64,000 nt of DNA from Pseudomonas gozinkensis (GCF_014863585.1 NZ_CP062253.1:2568501-2632500); one strand, 5' to 3'. Positions 9,964 through 19,044 are shown, numbered from the stretch's first letter. The notes: generated from the letters alone by a model not told the origin. Numbers and translations are program-made.

Positions 9964-10683
9964 CTAGCGAATGACTTTTGCGAAAATCCTTGTCGGGAAG
10001 CTCGCCATTTCCACGCGAGGAGGAACAGCCGTCAGCACGGCCTTTTTTCCAGATACGGCCATGATATTGGTCATGTCCTCAGCGACGGTGACACCGTTAC
10101 CCAAGAGAATGTCGTGAGCGGGTACCGCGCTGGAGTCGTGAAAGTTGTCGATCAAAGGAGCGTCTATCCCAACAAGCTTGGCTTTATGTTCCACCAGCCA
10201 GGTCGCTGCCGCAGCAGACAGGAAAGGATAGTCCTGACCGTAGTTGGGTTTGCCAAAATTGCTGTCTTCGCCAGTGTGGAGAAGCACCGCTTTTCCTTTG
10301 ACATCTGAACCCTGGAAATCCTGGATCTCAAAGGTTTTTCCATTCTTCGCTTTCGTGATGACGACGACCGGTAGGTCTACCAAATTTTCGAGTAAGAGCT
10401 CGGATATCTTCTTGCCGTGCTCGCTCACGTGATAAGGCGCATCGATATATGTTGAGGTGATTCCATACATTTTGATGCTGTCGACGTAAGCACCATTAGC
10501 AAAACGTGGTTCTTTAGCATATATGTCGACTTCGCTAGTGCCCGGAAACGTGATCATGCCTTTGCGAATGATGTGGTTTAAATCGATATATTTAACGTCG
10601 CCAGAGTAAGACGGTGGTGCAAATCCTAGTAGAGCTGTTAGTGCCGAATGGATAGCAATTTTTATTTTGAATGTGTGTTTCAT
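9964..10683 (-). CDS. Exported cyclase-family (PF04199-like) protein with eroded metal site
   Basis: 239 residues with an N-terminal signal peptide (MKHTFKIKIAIHSALTALLG...PSYSG, cleavage near residue 28), so periplasmic. The body resembles kynurenine formamidase/isatin hydrolase-type cyclases: IDLNHIIRKGMITFPG near the N-terminus, GKAVLLHTGEDSNFGKPNYG, and VGIDAPLIDNF. The family metal motif HxGTHxDxPxH is here ITSTYIDAPYH, so both His of HxGTH are replaced by Ile and Tyr while Asp and the last His remain. Normal Mn/Zn binding is therefore doubtful. It may be a binding protein, a changed enzyme or a decaying gene. It is a paralogue of 16106-17749. Confidence 0.8.
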   Translation of the reverse strand: MKHTFKIKIAIHSALTALLGFAPPSYSGDVKYIDLNHIIRKGMITFPGTSEVDIYAKEPRFANGAYVDSIKMYGITSTYIDAPYHVSEHGKKISELLLENLVDLPVVVITKAKNGKTFEIQDFQGSDVKGKAVLLHTGEDSNFGKPNYGQDYPFLSAAAATWLVEHKAKLVGIDAPLIDNFHDSSAVPAHDILLGNGVTVAEDMTNIMAVSGKKAVLTAVPPRVEMASFPTRIFAKVIR

Positions 10684-10939
10684 TATCAGGGTTCCTAGTT
10701 GGCATGGGCGTCTCTCCCGGGAAATTGAGGGATACGCGCTTAGAGTTTTTTTGTTTCGGCAGTCTGACGGGATTTAGTAAGATTTTTTGAGTTGGCTGAG
10801 ATCTGTTCGCAATATTGTCACGGCCCAGCGGATCATTTTTTGCTGTGGGCGCCAACAGTTTTGCTGGTTGCGCCACTGACTTGCTTCACCCTATTGGTAC
10901 CCATACTGTGGTGCCAAAGCCATGTAAAGGAGATAGAGA

Positions 10940-11689
10940 ATGGAAACCAAAGTAGTTTTGGTGACAGGCGCGTTGGCGGGTATTGGCCAAGCCACATCGC
11001 TGCAGTTTGCCGGTAGTGAGACTCACGTCGTGGTGTCCGGGCGCGATGATTCACGCGGCAAATCGCTGGTTGCAAAAATCAAGGCAGCAGGCGGCAACGC
11101 CACCTTCATCAAGGCGGATGTGACCAGTGAGCAAGATGTAGCTCATCTCCATGAAGTCATCATTTCGGAGTTTGGTCGTCTGGATATCGCGGTCAACAAT
11201 GCAGGTACGGAAGGCGTGCCTGGCTCCGTAACGGAGCAGACTGCAAAGTCTTATAACGCAACGTTCGACACCAACGTCCTGGGCGTTATCCTCAGCCTCC
11301 GTCATCAAATTCAGATTATGCAAAAGCAGGGCTACGGCTCGATCGTCAACGTATCTTCCTCCCTTGGGCACAAAGGGGCAGCGGGTGCCTCAGTTTATGC
11401 TGCCAGCAAACATGCGGTCGAAGGCCTGACCAAATCAGCGGCCTTAGAGGTAGCTGCTTATGGCATCAGGGTCAACGCCGTTGCTCCTGGGCCAGTCGAC
11501 ACCGGGATGCTGTCTCGATGGACTGGGACTGAAGAGGTCAAACAGGGCATGGTAAAGGCTACGGTTCCGTTGCAGCGCGCAGGGAAACCGGAAGAGGTCG
11601 CACAAGCCATCTATTTCCTGGCATCCGAAGGTGCAAGCTTCATCACCGGTCAGATTCTCGGTGTTGATGGCGGGCAGTCTGCCTCCTGA
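10940..11689 (+). CDS. Short-chain dehydrogenase/reductase (SDR)
   Basis: 249 residues, a classical SDR. The cofactor motif TGALAGIG lies at residues 9-16, NNAG at about 88-91, the catalytic Ser in VSSSLGHKG, and the YxxxK pair in SVYAASKHA (about 153-157). AVAPGPVDTGML and GQILGVDGGQSAS form the C-terminal substrate loop and end. AAAGGAGA precedes the ATG. The substrate is not evident. It starts a run of catabolic-looking genes in the same direction and is about 45% alike by eye to the second SDR at 13801. Confidence 0.9.
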   Translation: METKVVLVTGALAGIGQATSLQFAGSETHVVVSGRDDSRGKSLVAKIKAAGGNATFIKADVTSEQDVAHLHEVIISEFGRLDIAVNNAGTEGVPGSVTEQTAKSYNATFDTNVLGVILSLRHQIQIMQKQGYGSIVNVSSSLGHKGAAGASVYAASKHAVEGLTKSAALEVAAYGIRVNAVAPGPVDTGMLSRWTGTEEVKQGMVKATVPLQRAGKPEEVAQAIYFLASEGASFITGQILGVDGGQSAS

Positions 11690-12024
11690 TCAACCTATTC
11701 TGGTTTGAGCGTCACTCGACACAGAAAGTGCGCTCAAGCTGGAGGGGGATTCATTGCTGGCAGCCGCGCAAAAAAGCAAAGGATTTCTGCGTTGGCGCTA
11801 TGAGCGGATTGGTTGGCAGTGAGAGTCATGCGACCTTCCTAACAACTGATTATGCTGTAATTGAAGATTCAAACTAGAAGCCATTTTGTGCTGGAATCTG
11901 ACAAAAATAATAGTGCGTTGAACCAAACTGATCTTTGATTTCAAGTGTGGTTTAAGGCAGCCGAAGATTACTGAAGAGTGCAGTTTCTGGCATGCAATAT
12001 GCCCAGATTGCGCTGGAGATCAAA
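11690..12024. other. Intergenic region with weak hairpin and A/T-rich promoter area
   Basis: No gene is seen. TTGAGCG (11705-11711) can pair with CGCTCAA (11731-11737) just after the SDR stop, a weak terminator candidate without a T-run. The section 11830-11960 is A/T-rich and probably carries the promoter of the EthD-like gene, but I cannot place boxes with confidence. Confidence 0.35.
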
Positions 12025-12930
12025 ATGGAAGCGTTTTTTGGTTCCGTTCCTGTCCTGTATCGACGCCCAGAAGTCCATGAAGATGTTTTTTATAAATATT
12101 GGCACGATATCCATGGCAGTTTTGTTGCGGAATTTATTGGCCCTTACCGTTATCGGCAGTTGCATTTTTTGCCGTACGACAAAAGCGTGTGGCAAAGCGA
12201 AGTTGTAGACAAAGAGTTATCTGAATCCCGCCAGCTTGGGGGGACTGCTGAGTTCATCTTTGATAGCGAGCAAAAGCGGAGTTGGTGGTTACAGAATGTG
12301 GGCATCTTTGCCGACTCTGATGATGCCACCGTTTTTCGTCGGTCAGCGTCTTACAACGTTTCGCTGGAGGGATTCAGCTCTACAAGATCCATAGTCGCCA
12401 ATCCCGCTGTCGACGAAAGCAGCTACCGCATATTTGCGATGCTCGTCGCCAACGAACCCGGTTCCGCTTTCAGGCACTACGTGCATACCCAATTGGGCCC
12501 GTTGATCGGCGCGGCGCATGGCGTCAAACATGTGCAAATCACCTCCTATGAGCCCTATGAGACACCCACCCGGGAGTACTTTGGTGGCGTAGATGTAGGG
12601 CGCCATTTGCTGCCGGACGAGCAGCACCAGGCTTCAATCGAGATCGTTTTTGAGAATCGTGTGGAGGTAGACAGTTTTTTCTTGAATGACTTTAGACCCT
12701 TGGAATCCGACTTTGCTCGACACGTTAAGCGAGTACATGCCTACCAGATTCGAGGGGCTTATACCTTGATCGAAAATGAACTCCTGACGTTGGCGGGATT
12801 TCTCGGCGTTTCTGCGTCGAAAATAGTTGCTCAGTTGCAGCCCCAAAGTGTGCTGAGTGAACTCGAAAAGGCCAACGAGCTAAGGGCGCAAAAAATTTCC
12901 AAGATATTCGGAGGCCAAGATGCACGCTAA
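12025..12930 (+). CDS. EthD-domain-like protein, tandem ferredoxin-like domains
   Basis: 301 residues if started at the ATG at 12025, which has GGAG eight bases upstream; an in-frame ATG at 11992 lacks a convincing site. Two EthD-like segments can be seen: RRPEVHEDVFYKYWHDIHG with FIGPYRYRQLHF (about 10-45), and FRHYVHTQLGPLIGAAHGVKHVQITSYEP (about 145-180). EthD proteins are small dimeric alpha/beta barrels found with P450 or ring-cleaving systems, usually of unclear catalytic role. The C-terminal 60 residues are helical and not recognised. The coding end overlaps the following hydrolase gene by 11 bases. Confidence 0.7.
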   Translation: MEAFFGSVPVLYRRPEVHEDVFYKYWHDIHGSFVAEFIGPYRYRQLHFLPYDKSVWQSEVVDKELSESRQLGGTAEFIFDSEQKRSWWLQNVGIFADSDDATVFRRSASYNVSLEGFSSTRSIVANPAVDESSYRIFAMLVANEPGSAFRHYVHTQLGPLIGAAHGVKHVQITSYEPYETPTREYFGGVDVGRHLLPDEQHQASIEIVFENRVEVDSFFLNDFRPLESDFARHVKRVHAYQIRGAYTLIENELLTLAGFLGVSASKIVAQLQPQSVLSELEKANELRAQKISKIFGGQDAR

Positions 12931-13759
12931 TTACCGCATTCAGCGAACTGACCATACGTGCGCTATCAGCATTGGTGAGATTCGTGTCACAGCCATCCGA
13001 GAAAGCTTTGTTGATGCGCCGTCCGGCATGCTCGTGAAGGGCGGTGGGCTCCCTGTTCCTGAGGTACCTGCGAGCAAGATCTCAATCAACTGTTTTCTGG
13101 TTGAAACTGCCAGCGCGCTGGTGTTGATCGACACCGGCTTGGGCGGTCGGGAAACAGAGGTCAGCGGTCGCTTGGTCGCAGAGTTGGGTAGGCTTGGTAA
13201 ACGTGCCGAAGACATCTCCCATGTGTTTTTTACGCATCTTCATGCGGATCATTTTGGTGGTGCGATTGATGAAGACGGTTTGAGCTTGTTCCCACGTGCC
13301 ACGTTCGTCGCGCATTCGTCTGAGCGCGATTTTCTATTTGCCGGAGCGGTGCCGTCCGGCAATGAAGCGGTCATGCAGCAGTTCAATGCCGCTCAACGAC
13401 TCCAAGGCGTTCTGCCGCAGTTCGAGTGGGTGGCGCCTGGGCAGATGATGCCGGGAATTGAACTGGTGCATTTACCTGGTCACACGCCAGGTCACTCCGG
13501 ATTCCGAATCGAATCCCAAGGCGAAACTGTCTTGCTTTGGGGCGATATCGTTCATGCGCCTGATTGGCAGTTCTCCGATACCGGTATCGGGGTTTCCTTT
13601 GATGTAAACGCCGGTTTAGCCGAAGAAACCCGGCGAAGCACTATGAGGAAAATCGCTGAAGACGGACAGATCATCGCAGGTACTCACACGGATTTACCGG
13701 GGTTTGGAAAGTTGGAGGTTAGCGGGGCTGGTTATCGTTTTGTGCCGCTTGCTGATTGA
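12920..13759 (+). CDS. Metallo-beta-lactamase-fold hydrolase
   Basis: 279 residues with the MBL metal site: FFTHLHADHFGG (HxHxDH, about residues 105-113), HLPGHTPGHSG (third His, about 190), WGDIVHAPDW (bridging Asp) and a late GTHTD (last His). The likely chemistry is Zn-dependent hydrolysis of a lactone, thioester or similar bond. It overlaps the EthD-like gene and is followed by an SDR 41 bp later, so it probably belongs to the same operon. The N-terminus carries about 45 extra residues before the first strand, as in many AttM/lactonase-like members. Confidence 0.88.
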   Translation: MHANYRIQRTDHTCAISIGEIRVTAIRESFVDAPSGMLVKGGGLPVPEVPASKISINCFLVETASALVLIDTGLGGRETEVSGRLVAELGRLGKRAEDISHVFFTHLHADHFGGAIDEDGLSLFPRATFVAHSSERDFLFAGAVPSGNEAVMQQFNAAQRLQGVLPQFEWVAPGQMMPGIELVHLPGHTPGHSGFRIESQGETVLLWGDIVHAPDWQFSDTGIGVSFDVNAGLAEETRRSTMRKIAEDGQIIAGTHTDLPGFGKLEVSGAGYRFVPLAD

Positions 13760-13800
13760 TTCGTCAGTCGTCTGGTTAAGCAAAAATTTGCGAGGAACTC

Positions 13801-14580
13801 ATGAAAGATCTAAGTGGCAAAGTGACCATCATCACCGGCGCTTCTGGTGGTATCGGACAAGTCATTGCTGAGAAATTTGCCCAAGCCGGCAGCGCTGTTG
13901 CTATCTGCGATGTGGCGTTCGAAAAGGCCAGCGCGTTAGCTGATGTACTCAACAGTGCGGGTCACAATGCATTTGCCATAGAGCTGGATGTAGCGTCGGA
14001 AGAGAGCTGGCAGCTTGCGTGCGAGGAAGTCTTGCGCCGCGTAGGCCGCGTGGACGTTCTGGTGAACAACGCTGGTATCAATGATCGAGGGACAATGATG
14101 TCAACGGATCTCGAAAAATGGGATCGCACTTTCTCCGTCAACCTCAAGGGGGCATTCATTGGGATGCGTACCGTGGCTCCTATCATGCGTCAGGGGGGCG
14201 GCGGATCCATCATCAACACCTGCTCACTCGCTTCGCATCACGGTGAGGCATTTGCGGCTTACGGTGCGAGTAAATGGGCTCTACGTGGGCTCACCAAAAT
14301 CGCGGCCATGGATTTTGTGGATTGGAATATTCGCGTCAACTCGGTCAGTCCTGGAGTGGTTGAAACCGAATTGAACTCAGGCCAGCCTTACATCCAACCA
14401 ATGGCATCGCTCACGCCCATGGGGCGCAATGGCAGAGGTGAAGAGGTTGCTGCATGCATGCTGTTCCTGGCGAGTGACGATGCAAGTTTTGTCACCGGGC
14501 ATGACATGCCCGTTGATGGTGGTTTTACTGCTGGTGCTGCAGCCAAATACGTCGGAAAACTCATCGCTCAAAATGCCTAG
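13801..14580 (+). CDS. Short-chain dehydrogenase/reductase (SDR)
   Basis: 259 residues, a classical SDR with TGASGGIGQ (residues 12-20), NNAGIND (about 90), catalytic Ser in NTCSLASHHG and YxxxK in AAYGASKWA (about 155-159). It ends with GHDMPVDGGFTAG. GAGGAACTC precedes the ATG. Its position between the MBL hydrolase and fumarylacetoacetase suggests that it oxidises a hydroxyl to a ketone before C-C cleavage. That pathway order is inference. Confidence 0.9.
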   Translation: MKDLSGKVTIITGASGGIGQVIAEKFAQAGSAVAICDVAFEKASALADVLNSAGHNAFAIELDVASEESWQLACEEVLRRVGRVDVLVNNAGINDRGTMMSTDLEKWDRTFSVNLKGAFIGMRTVAPIMRQGGGGSIINTCSLASHHGEAFAAYGASKWALRGLTKIAAMDFVDWNIRVNSVSPGVVETELNSGQPYIQPMASLTPMGRNGRGEEVAACMLFLASDDASFVTGHDMPVDGGFTAGAAAKYVGKLIAQNA

Positions 14581-14636
14581 GGTTAGCCTTTTACCCTGGA
14601 GGTAAAGTCTGTATCTGTCACGCGGAGTTCTAAGGA

Positions 14637-15866
14637 ATGCCTCTTTTGAAGAGCTGGGTCGAAAGCGCAAACAGCCCGGCGACCGATTTTCCACTCAATA
14701 ATTTACCCTATGGCGTGTTTTCGTTGCCGGGGATCGCGCCCCACTGCGGTGTCGCCATTGGTGACTATGTGCTTGATGTGATCAACATTGATCACGGGAT
14801 TGACCCGAAGTATTTCAACCGACCGAGCTGGAATGACTTTATGGCCGCCGGCCCAGACGTGTGGTCAGCCTTCCGAGCTCGGCTCACCGAGATGTTGACG
14901 AATCCGCAGTACGAAGAGTCAGTGCGTGCCCATCTCGTGCCGCGCAGAGATGTACAGCTCTTGCTGCCCTTGGATGTTACCGAATACACGGACTTCTACT
15001 CCAGCAAGCAGCACGCAACTAACGTCGGAACAATGTTTCGAGGGAAGGAAAACGCGCTTCCTCCTAACTGGCTGTGGATGCCGATCGGATATAACGGTCG
15101 CGCATCATCAGTTTGTGTTTCCGGCACGCCAGTCCAGCGTCCATGGGGCCAGTTGAAACGAGAGGGTGCGGATCCCGAATTTCTGCCCTGTGAACGTTTC
15201 GACATAGAGCTTGAGGTGGGAGCTATTGTCGGTCAGCCATCTTCAGGAATGGTGTCTGTTGAGCAAGCTGACGAAATGATTTTCGGTTATGTACTCTTGA
15301 ATGATTGGTCTGCACGAGATATCCAATCGTGGGAGTACCAACCGTTGGGGCCATTCCAAGCGAAGGCTACTGCAACGACGATTTCCCCATGGATAGTCTC
15401 AAAAACGGCGCTTGAGCCATTTCGAACTGCTTCAAAAGAACGTGAGATTCCATTGCTTAAGCACTTGGAAGAGCACAGAAAAATGCTCTATGACATTGAT
15501 CTGGAAGTAGTGCTTGCTCCCGAATCTGGTGAATCGACCACGCTTGCCCGGACTAATTATAAAGAACTGTACTTCTCTGCTCCTCAACAGTTATGCCATC
15601 ACACTACTAGTGGATGCAGTATGCGAGTTGGAGATCTGCTTGGTTCGGGAACTATCTCGGGGCCAGAGCCTGAGAATTTCGGATCGTTGCTTGAGATGTC
15701 CTGGGGTGGAAAAAATCCTATTGGACTTAATGGCGGAGGCACCCGCAGCTTTCTGCAAGATGGCGATACTGTGACTTTGAAAGGCAGTGCAAAAGGTGAC
15801 GGCTACCGAATCGGATTTGGAGAATGCGTAGGTAAAGTTGTGCCCGCTAGAGATGCTCTGGCCTAA
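14637..15866 (+). CDS. Fumarylacetoacetase-family hydrolase (full-length FAH type)
   Basis: 409 residues, close to the normal length of true fumarylacetoacetases. The N-terminal SH3-like domain (about 20-110) is followed by the catalytic domain with EYTDFYSSKQHATNVGTMFRG, LPPNWLWMPIGYNGRASS, FDIELEVGAIVG and LNDWSARDIQSWEYQPLGPF, all classic FAH signatures. FAH hydrolyses fumarylacetoacetate, or more generally an acylpyruvate/1,3-diketone C-C bond. No homogentisate dioxygenase lies nearby, so a different beta-diketone may be the substrate. The GST at 20049 could play the matching isomerase role, but that is a guess. A strong terminator follows. Confidence 0.9.
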   Translation: MPLLKSWVESANSPATDFPLNNLPYGVFSLPGIAPHCGVAIGDYVLDVINIDHGIDPKYFNRPSWNDFMAAGPDVWSAFRARLTEMLTNPQYEESVRAHLVPRRDVQLLLPLDVTEYTDFYSSKQHATNVGTMFRGKENALPPNWLWMPIGYNGRASSVCVSGTPVQRPWGQLKREGADPEFLPCERFDIELEVGAIVGQPSSGMVSVEQADEMIFGYVLLNDWSARDIQSWEYQPLGPFQAKATATTISPWIVSKTALEPFRTASKEREIPLLKHLEEHRKMLYDIDLEVVLAPESGESTTLARTNYKELYFSAPQQLCHHTTSGCSMRVGDLLGSGTISGPEPENFGSLLEMSWGGKNPIGLNGGGTRSFLQDGDTVTLKGSAKGDGYRIGFGECVGKVVPARDALA

Positions 15867-15897
15867 ATACGATAAGGCTTTGAGGCTATTTCCTCTT

Positions 15898-15921
15898 GGG
15901 AGCTTCGGCTCCCTTTTTTTT
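15898..15921 (+). terminator. Rho-independent terminator after the FAH gene
   Basis: GGGAGC (15898-15903), TTCG loop, GCTCCC (15908-15913), then eight T residues (15914-15921). This is a compact stem with a stable tetraloop and a good T-run, 32 bp after the stop. Confidence 0.9.
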
Positions 15922-16105
15922 GGCACCGTCAGCGCAGCACTTGGCATTCAGAGCCAAGCCGGCTTCAGGTCGTTCCCGTACGATTGAACAATGCAGTAAG
16001 GAACTTCGTTCATCCAATCTACGTTGGTGTTGATTCGGTTTCGCACGGAATTTTCTGGGCGAATCTCAGACTATCTTAGTTAAAAAGTTTAATGAGGAGA
16101 ATAAT

Positions 16106-16915
16106 ATGTTTGAGGTAACAGATCCTTGGTCGGGCCTTAAGTTGGTTGAACTAAGTCATGAGTGGGGCTTTGGTGTTCCTTCGCTGCCTGGTCATAGCGA
16201 TGTTCTTATGTATCGTTCGGTAAAACATGCTGAGCATGGCGTCATGGCGACTCGCGTTCGCATGGTCATGCACACCGGCACGCACATGAACGCGCCTATT
16301 CATCTCGTACAGCGCGGTATCGGCATTGGGGAGCTTCCCCTGAACTGTTTCTTTGGTAATGGTGTTGTCCTGGACATTCCCAAAGGTCGCTGGGAAACCA
16401 TCGACGCCGAGGATTTTGAAAAGGCAACGCCAAAAATCGAAGCGGGCGACTTCGTCGTAGTCGTTACCGGATGGCACAAGAAATACAGCGATAGCCTGGA
16501 GTATTTCGGCGAAGCCCCCGGGCTGTCTGCCAGTGGTGCTCGATGGTTGGTGGAGCGTCGTATCCGAACGTTCGCCATCGACACCCCACACGTTGACCAC
16601 CCTCTGGCAACTTCCATGGGCGCTCATCGTGGTGGCCCACTGATGAAACGTCTACCAGGTCATTACAAAAATGAAACCGGTCGAAATCCCAATGATGACC
16701 ACCCAGTGTGGAACGTCGCGCATAAAACGTTGCTGGAAGCTGGCATCCCCACTATCGAGCAAGTAGGTGGAGATGTCTCTGAGCTTGTCGGCTCACGCTG
16801 CACATTCCATGCAGCCCCATGGCGCGGAAACATGCTGGACGCCTGTCCGATCCGCTTTGTAGCTCTCATCGATCCAACTGGTTCCGCCCGCGTCGAGCCC
16901 GGTAACAATCACTGA
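16106..16915 (+). CDS. Cyclase-family (PF04199) metal-dependent hydrolase, Asp-to-Asn variant
   Basis: 269 residues of the kynurenine formamidase/isatin hydrolase superfamily. The N-terminal LKLVELSHEWGFGVPSLPG leads to HTGTHMNAPIHLV (about residue 57-69), the HxGTHxDxPxH metal motif with Asp replaced by Asn. The late part has FAIDTPHVDHPLATS and CTFHAAPWRGNMLDACPIRFVA, which closes the site. Known members hydrolyse N-acyl, lactam or ring C-C bonds. The next gene is a paralogue with an intact motif, so the two may form a mixed oligomer or divide substrates. AATGAGGAG precedes the ATG. Confidence 0.85.
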   Translation: MFEVTDPWSGLKLVELSHEWGFGVPSLPGHSDVLMYRSVKHAEHGVMATRVRMVMHTGTHMNAPIHLVQRGIGIGELPLNCFFGNGVVLDIPKGRWETIDAEDFEKATPKIEAGDFVVVVTGWHKKYSDSLEYFGEAPGLSASGARWLVERRIRTFAIDTPHVDHPLATSMGAHRGGPLMKRLPGHYKNETGRNPNDDHPVWNVAHKTLLEAGIPTIEQVGGDVSELVGSRCTFHAAPWRGNMLDACPIRFVALIDPTGSARVEPGNNH

Positions 16916-16954
16916 GTGACGTCTGCCTACAATCTTTGAAATGAGGTACCGAAC

Positions 16955-17749
16955 ATGTCCGCCAACCTGCAATATTTCGACCTGACTCACCCTTGGGGTC
17001 ACGGTATGCCTGAATGGCCGTCCAACCCAGGCATCAACGTAGTGACCAAGAAGTTTCATGCTCGTGATGGTGTCTATGAAACCGAGTTCGAAGGGATCAT
17101 GCACCGTGGTACCCACGTCGACGCACCGCTGCACGTGACCGAAGATACCCCTGATCTGATGGGCTATCCGATGTGGCGCTTCTTCGGTACCGGCGTTGTC
17201 GTTTCGATCCCAAAAGGGAAGTGGGAAGTGATCACTGCAGCAGATCTGGAAGCAGCTAGTCCGGCGATTCGCGAAGGTGACATCGTGATGATCAACACCG
17301 GCATGCACAAGAAAATGGCCGACACCGACGAGTACTACTCCTATTCGCCAGGTATCTACCGCGATGGCGCTCAGTGGCTGGTCGACAAGAAGGTTAAATT
17401 GGTGGGCTATGACGTCCAGTCCAACGACCACCCCATGGCCACCAAGCTCGTTGACCATGGATTAGGCCCGACTCACCCGCACCTCATTGAGGAGTACAAG
17501 GAGTACACCGGTCGAGATCCCAAAAAGGATTTCCCTGAATGGGAAGCAGGCCACAAAACGTTGATGGTGAAGGGCGGCATTCCTGGTATTGAAAACGTAG
17601 GCGGCAACCTCGATGCGGTGACCGGTCAACGCTGCACGTTCATGTGTTTCCCATGGCGTTGGCCGGGCGGTGAAGGTTGCGGAGTGCGCATCATTGCTGT
17701 AATCGATCCTGACCAAACCTTCCGATTCGGTGAAGGCCCTAAGCGCTGA
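16955..17749 (+). CDS. Cyclase-family (PF04199) metal-dependent hydrolase, intact metal motif
   Basis: 264 residues. LQYFDLTHPWGHGMPEWPSNPG begins the domain and HRGTHVDAPLHVTED (about residue 49-63) is a complete HxGTHxDxPxH motif. GYDVQSNDHPMATK and CTFMCFPWRWPGGEGCGVRIIAVIDP form the C-terminal part. It lies 39 bp after the previous cyclase and 17 bp before a 3-hydroxyacyl-CoA dehydrogenase, in one operon. Ring or amide hydrolysis feeding a CoA-type oxidation is the plausible role; the substrate is unknown. Confidence 0.88.
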   Translation: MSANLQYFDLTHPWGHGMPEWPSNPGINVVTKKFHARDGVYETEFEGIMHRGTHVDAPLHVTEDTPDLMGYPMWRFFGTGVVVSIPKGKWEVITAADLEAASPAIREGDIVMINTGMHKKMADTDEYYSYSPGIYRDGAQWLVDKKVKLVGYDVQSNDHPMATKLVDHGLGPTHPHLIEEYKEYTGRDPKKDFPEWEAGHKTLMVKGGIPGIENVGGNLDAVTGQRCTFMCFPWRWPGGEGCGVRIIAVIDPDQTFRFGEGPKR

Positions 17750-17766
17750 TGTAAGGAGGTATGTGT

Positions 17767-18684
17767 ATGAAGCACATCACCGTAATTGGGGCCGGGCTTA
17801 TGGGGCAGGGAATCGCTCAGCTTTTCGCTGCCAGTGGCCATCAGGTGGTATTGCACGATGTGTCGCAAGAAAGTCTTCAACGAGCGCAGCTGAATATCGA
17901 CAAGATTTGCGAGCAGATGGAGAGCCCTGCGGGGACGTCAGCACGGATCACGATTTCAACTGACCTCATCGCCGCCGTGGGACGGGCTGATCTAGTGGTG
18001 GAGGCGGTCTCGGAAAAGTTGGAAATCAAGCAGGCGATTTTCGCAGTTTTGGATACCCATTCTCCATCGACTGCAGTGCTAGCCTCGAACACATCCGTGA
18101 TTCCGATCTCTAGTATCGCGGAGCCGGTGATCGATAAGTCCCGCGTGATGGGGATGCATTTCTGGAATCCTCCCTACCTTGTGCCGCTGGTTGAGGTGGT
18201 GGAGATTCCAGAAACAAACCCTGAGCGCCGGGATGAGATGGTGAGTCTGCTCGCCTCGGTAGGCCAGGAACCTGTGGTTGTGCATCGCGACATCCCGGGG
18301 TTCATCGGGAACAGGCTGCAGCACGCACTGAAGCGTGAAGCCATTGCGCTGGTCGCCAATGGTGTCTGCGATGCCGAAACGGTCGACAAGGTCATCAAAC
18401 TGGGCTTCGGATCAAGACTGGGTGTGCTGGGCACGTTGGAGCAATCCGATATGGTGGGCCTCAATCTGACCCTCGATATTCACAACGTGATCATCTCCGA
18501 TTTGGATGTTTCCCCAGGGCCGCATCCATACCTTGAGAAGCTGGTGTCCGAGGGTAATCTCGGCATGAAGACTGGCAAGGGCTTCTATGAATGGACTGAT
18601 GAAAAGGCAGCCGCAGTCAGAGACCGCTTGAGCACCTATCTCAACGACCAGCGCTTCAAGCGACCACGCTCAATCGACGTTTGA
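17767..18684 (+). CDS. 3-hydroxyacyl-CoA dehydrogenase-family NAD-dependent oxidoreductase
   Basis: 305 residues from MKHITVIGAGLMGQGIA. The ATG at 17761 is too close to the TAAGGAGG site ending at 17759, so 17767 is preferred. The Rossmann GxGxxG is at 8-13, VVEAVSEKLEIKQ at about 77-89, catalytic His in MGMHFWNPP, Asn in GFIGNRLQHALKREA, and a C-terminal domain with LGMKTGKGFYEW. Members oxidise 3-hydroxybutyryl-CoA-like thioesters, or free hydroxyacids such as carnitine or gulonate. The single-domain length fits either. It is the last gene of the cyclase operon. Confidence 0.9.
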   Translation: MKHITVIGAGLMGQGIAQLFAASGHQVVLHDVSQESLQRAQLNIDKICEQMESPAGTSARITISTDLIAAVGRADLVVEAVSEKLEIKQAIFAVLDTHSPSTAVLASNTSVIPISSIAEPVIDKSRVMGMHFWNPPYLVPLVEVVEIPETNPERRDEMVSLLASVGQEPVVVHRDIPGFIGNRLQHALKREAIALVANGVCDAETVDKVIKLGFGSRLGVLGTLEQSDMVGLNLTLDIHNVIISDLDVSPGPHPYLEKLVSEGNLGMKTGKGFYEWTDEKAAAVRDRLSTYLNDQRFKRPRSIDV

Positions 18685-19044
18685 TTTATCCCTCCAGCTC
18701 GGCATTCGCGTTGCGACGCGACTCCGGGCTGTCTCCCTTCGCCTAAATCCTCACCCTCCCTTTTGGTCTGTCCGCTCGTCATAAAAAATGGCGATTGAGC
18801 GTCAGCGTTAAGAGGGGGGTGAAATAAATCCCATATTTTTCAGCTAGATGCATTTTGATCTGCTTCCGGCTAGCTGGGCCGTGATCTTGACGTTCAGATT
18901 TATGAGGGGTACTGTTCGTATATCGACCATATATGTCCGCATATCGGACAAAAATCAAGTCGGGGAGCCTTGGATGCAGCTAGGCAGCCAAGGGCAGCTC
19001 TTCCGCTTGGACGATAGAAGTCAGACCTTTGAACGGTGATCATT
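18685..19044. other. Intergenic region upstream of the AraC regulator
   Basis: No coding sequence is recognised. It contains pyrimidine-rich sequence after the dehydrogenase gene, an A/T-rich block near 18825-18850, and the inverted repeat annotated at 18934-18950. Confidence 0.4.
18934..18950. promoter_or_regulatory. Inverted repeat TGTCCG-N5-CGGACA
   Basis: A perfect 6-bp dyad with a 5-bp spacer (CATAT) lies about 95 bp upstream of the AraC regulator start and is embedded in ATAT-rich DNA. Its placement suits an operator or activator site. The binding protein is unknown. Confidence 0.4.

Noticed and set aside
16151..17458. Long minus-strand frames across the two cyclase genes
   Set aside because: They mirror conserved cyclase coding sequence and have no family similarity or ribosome site.
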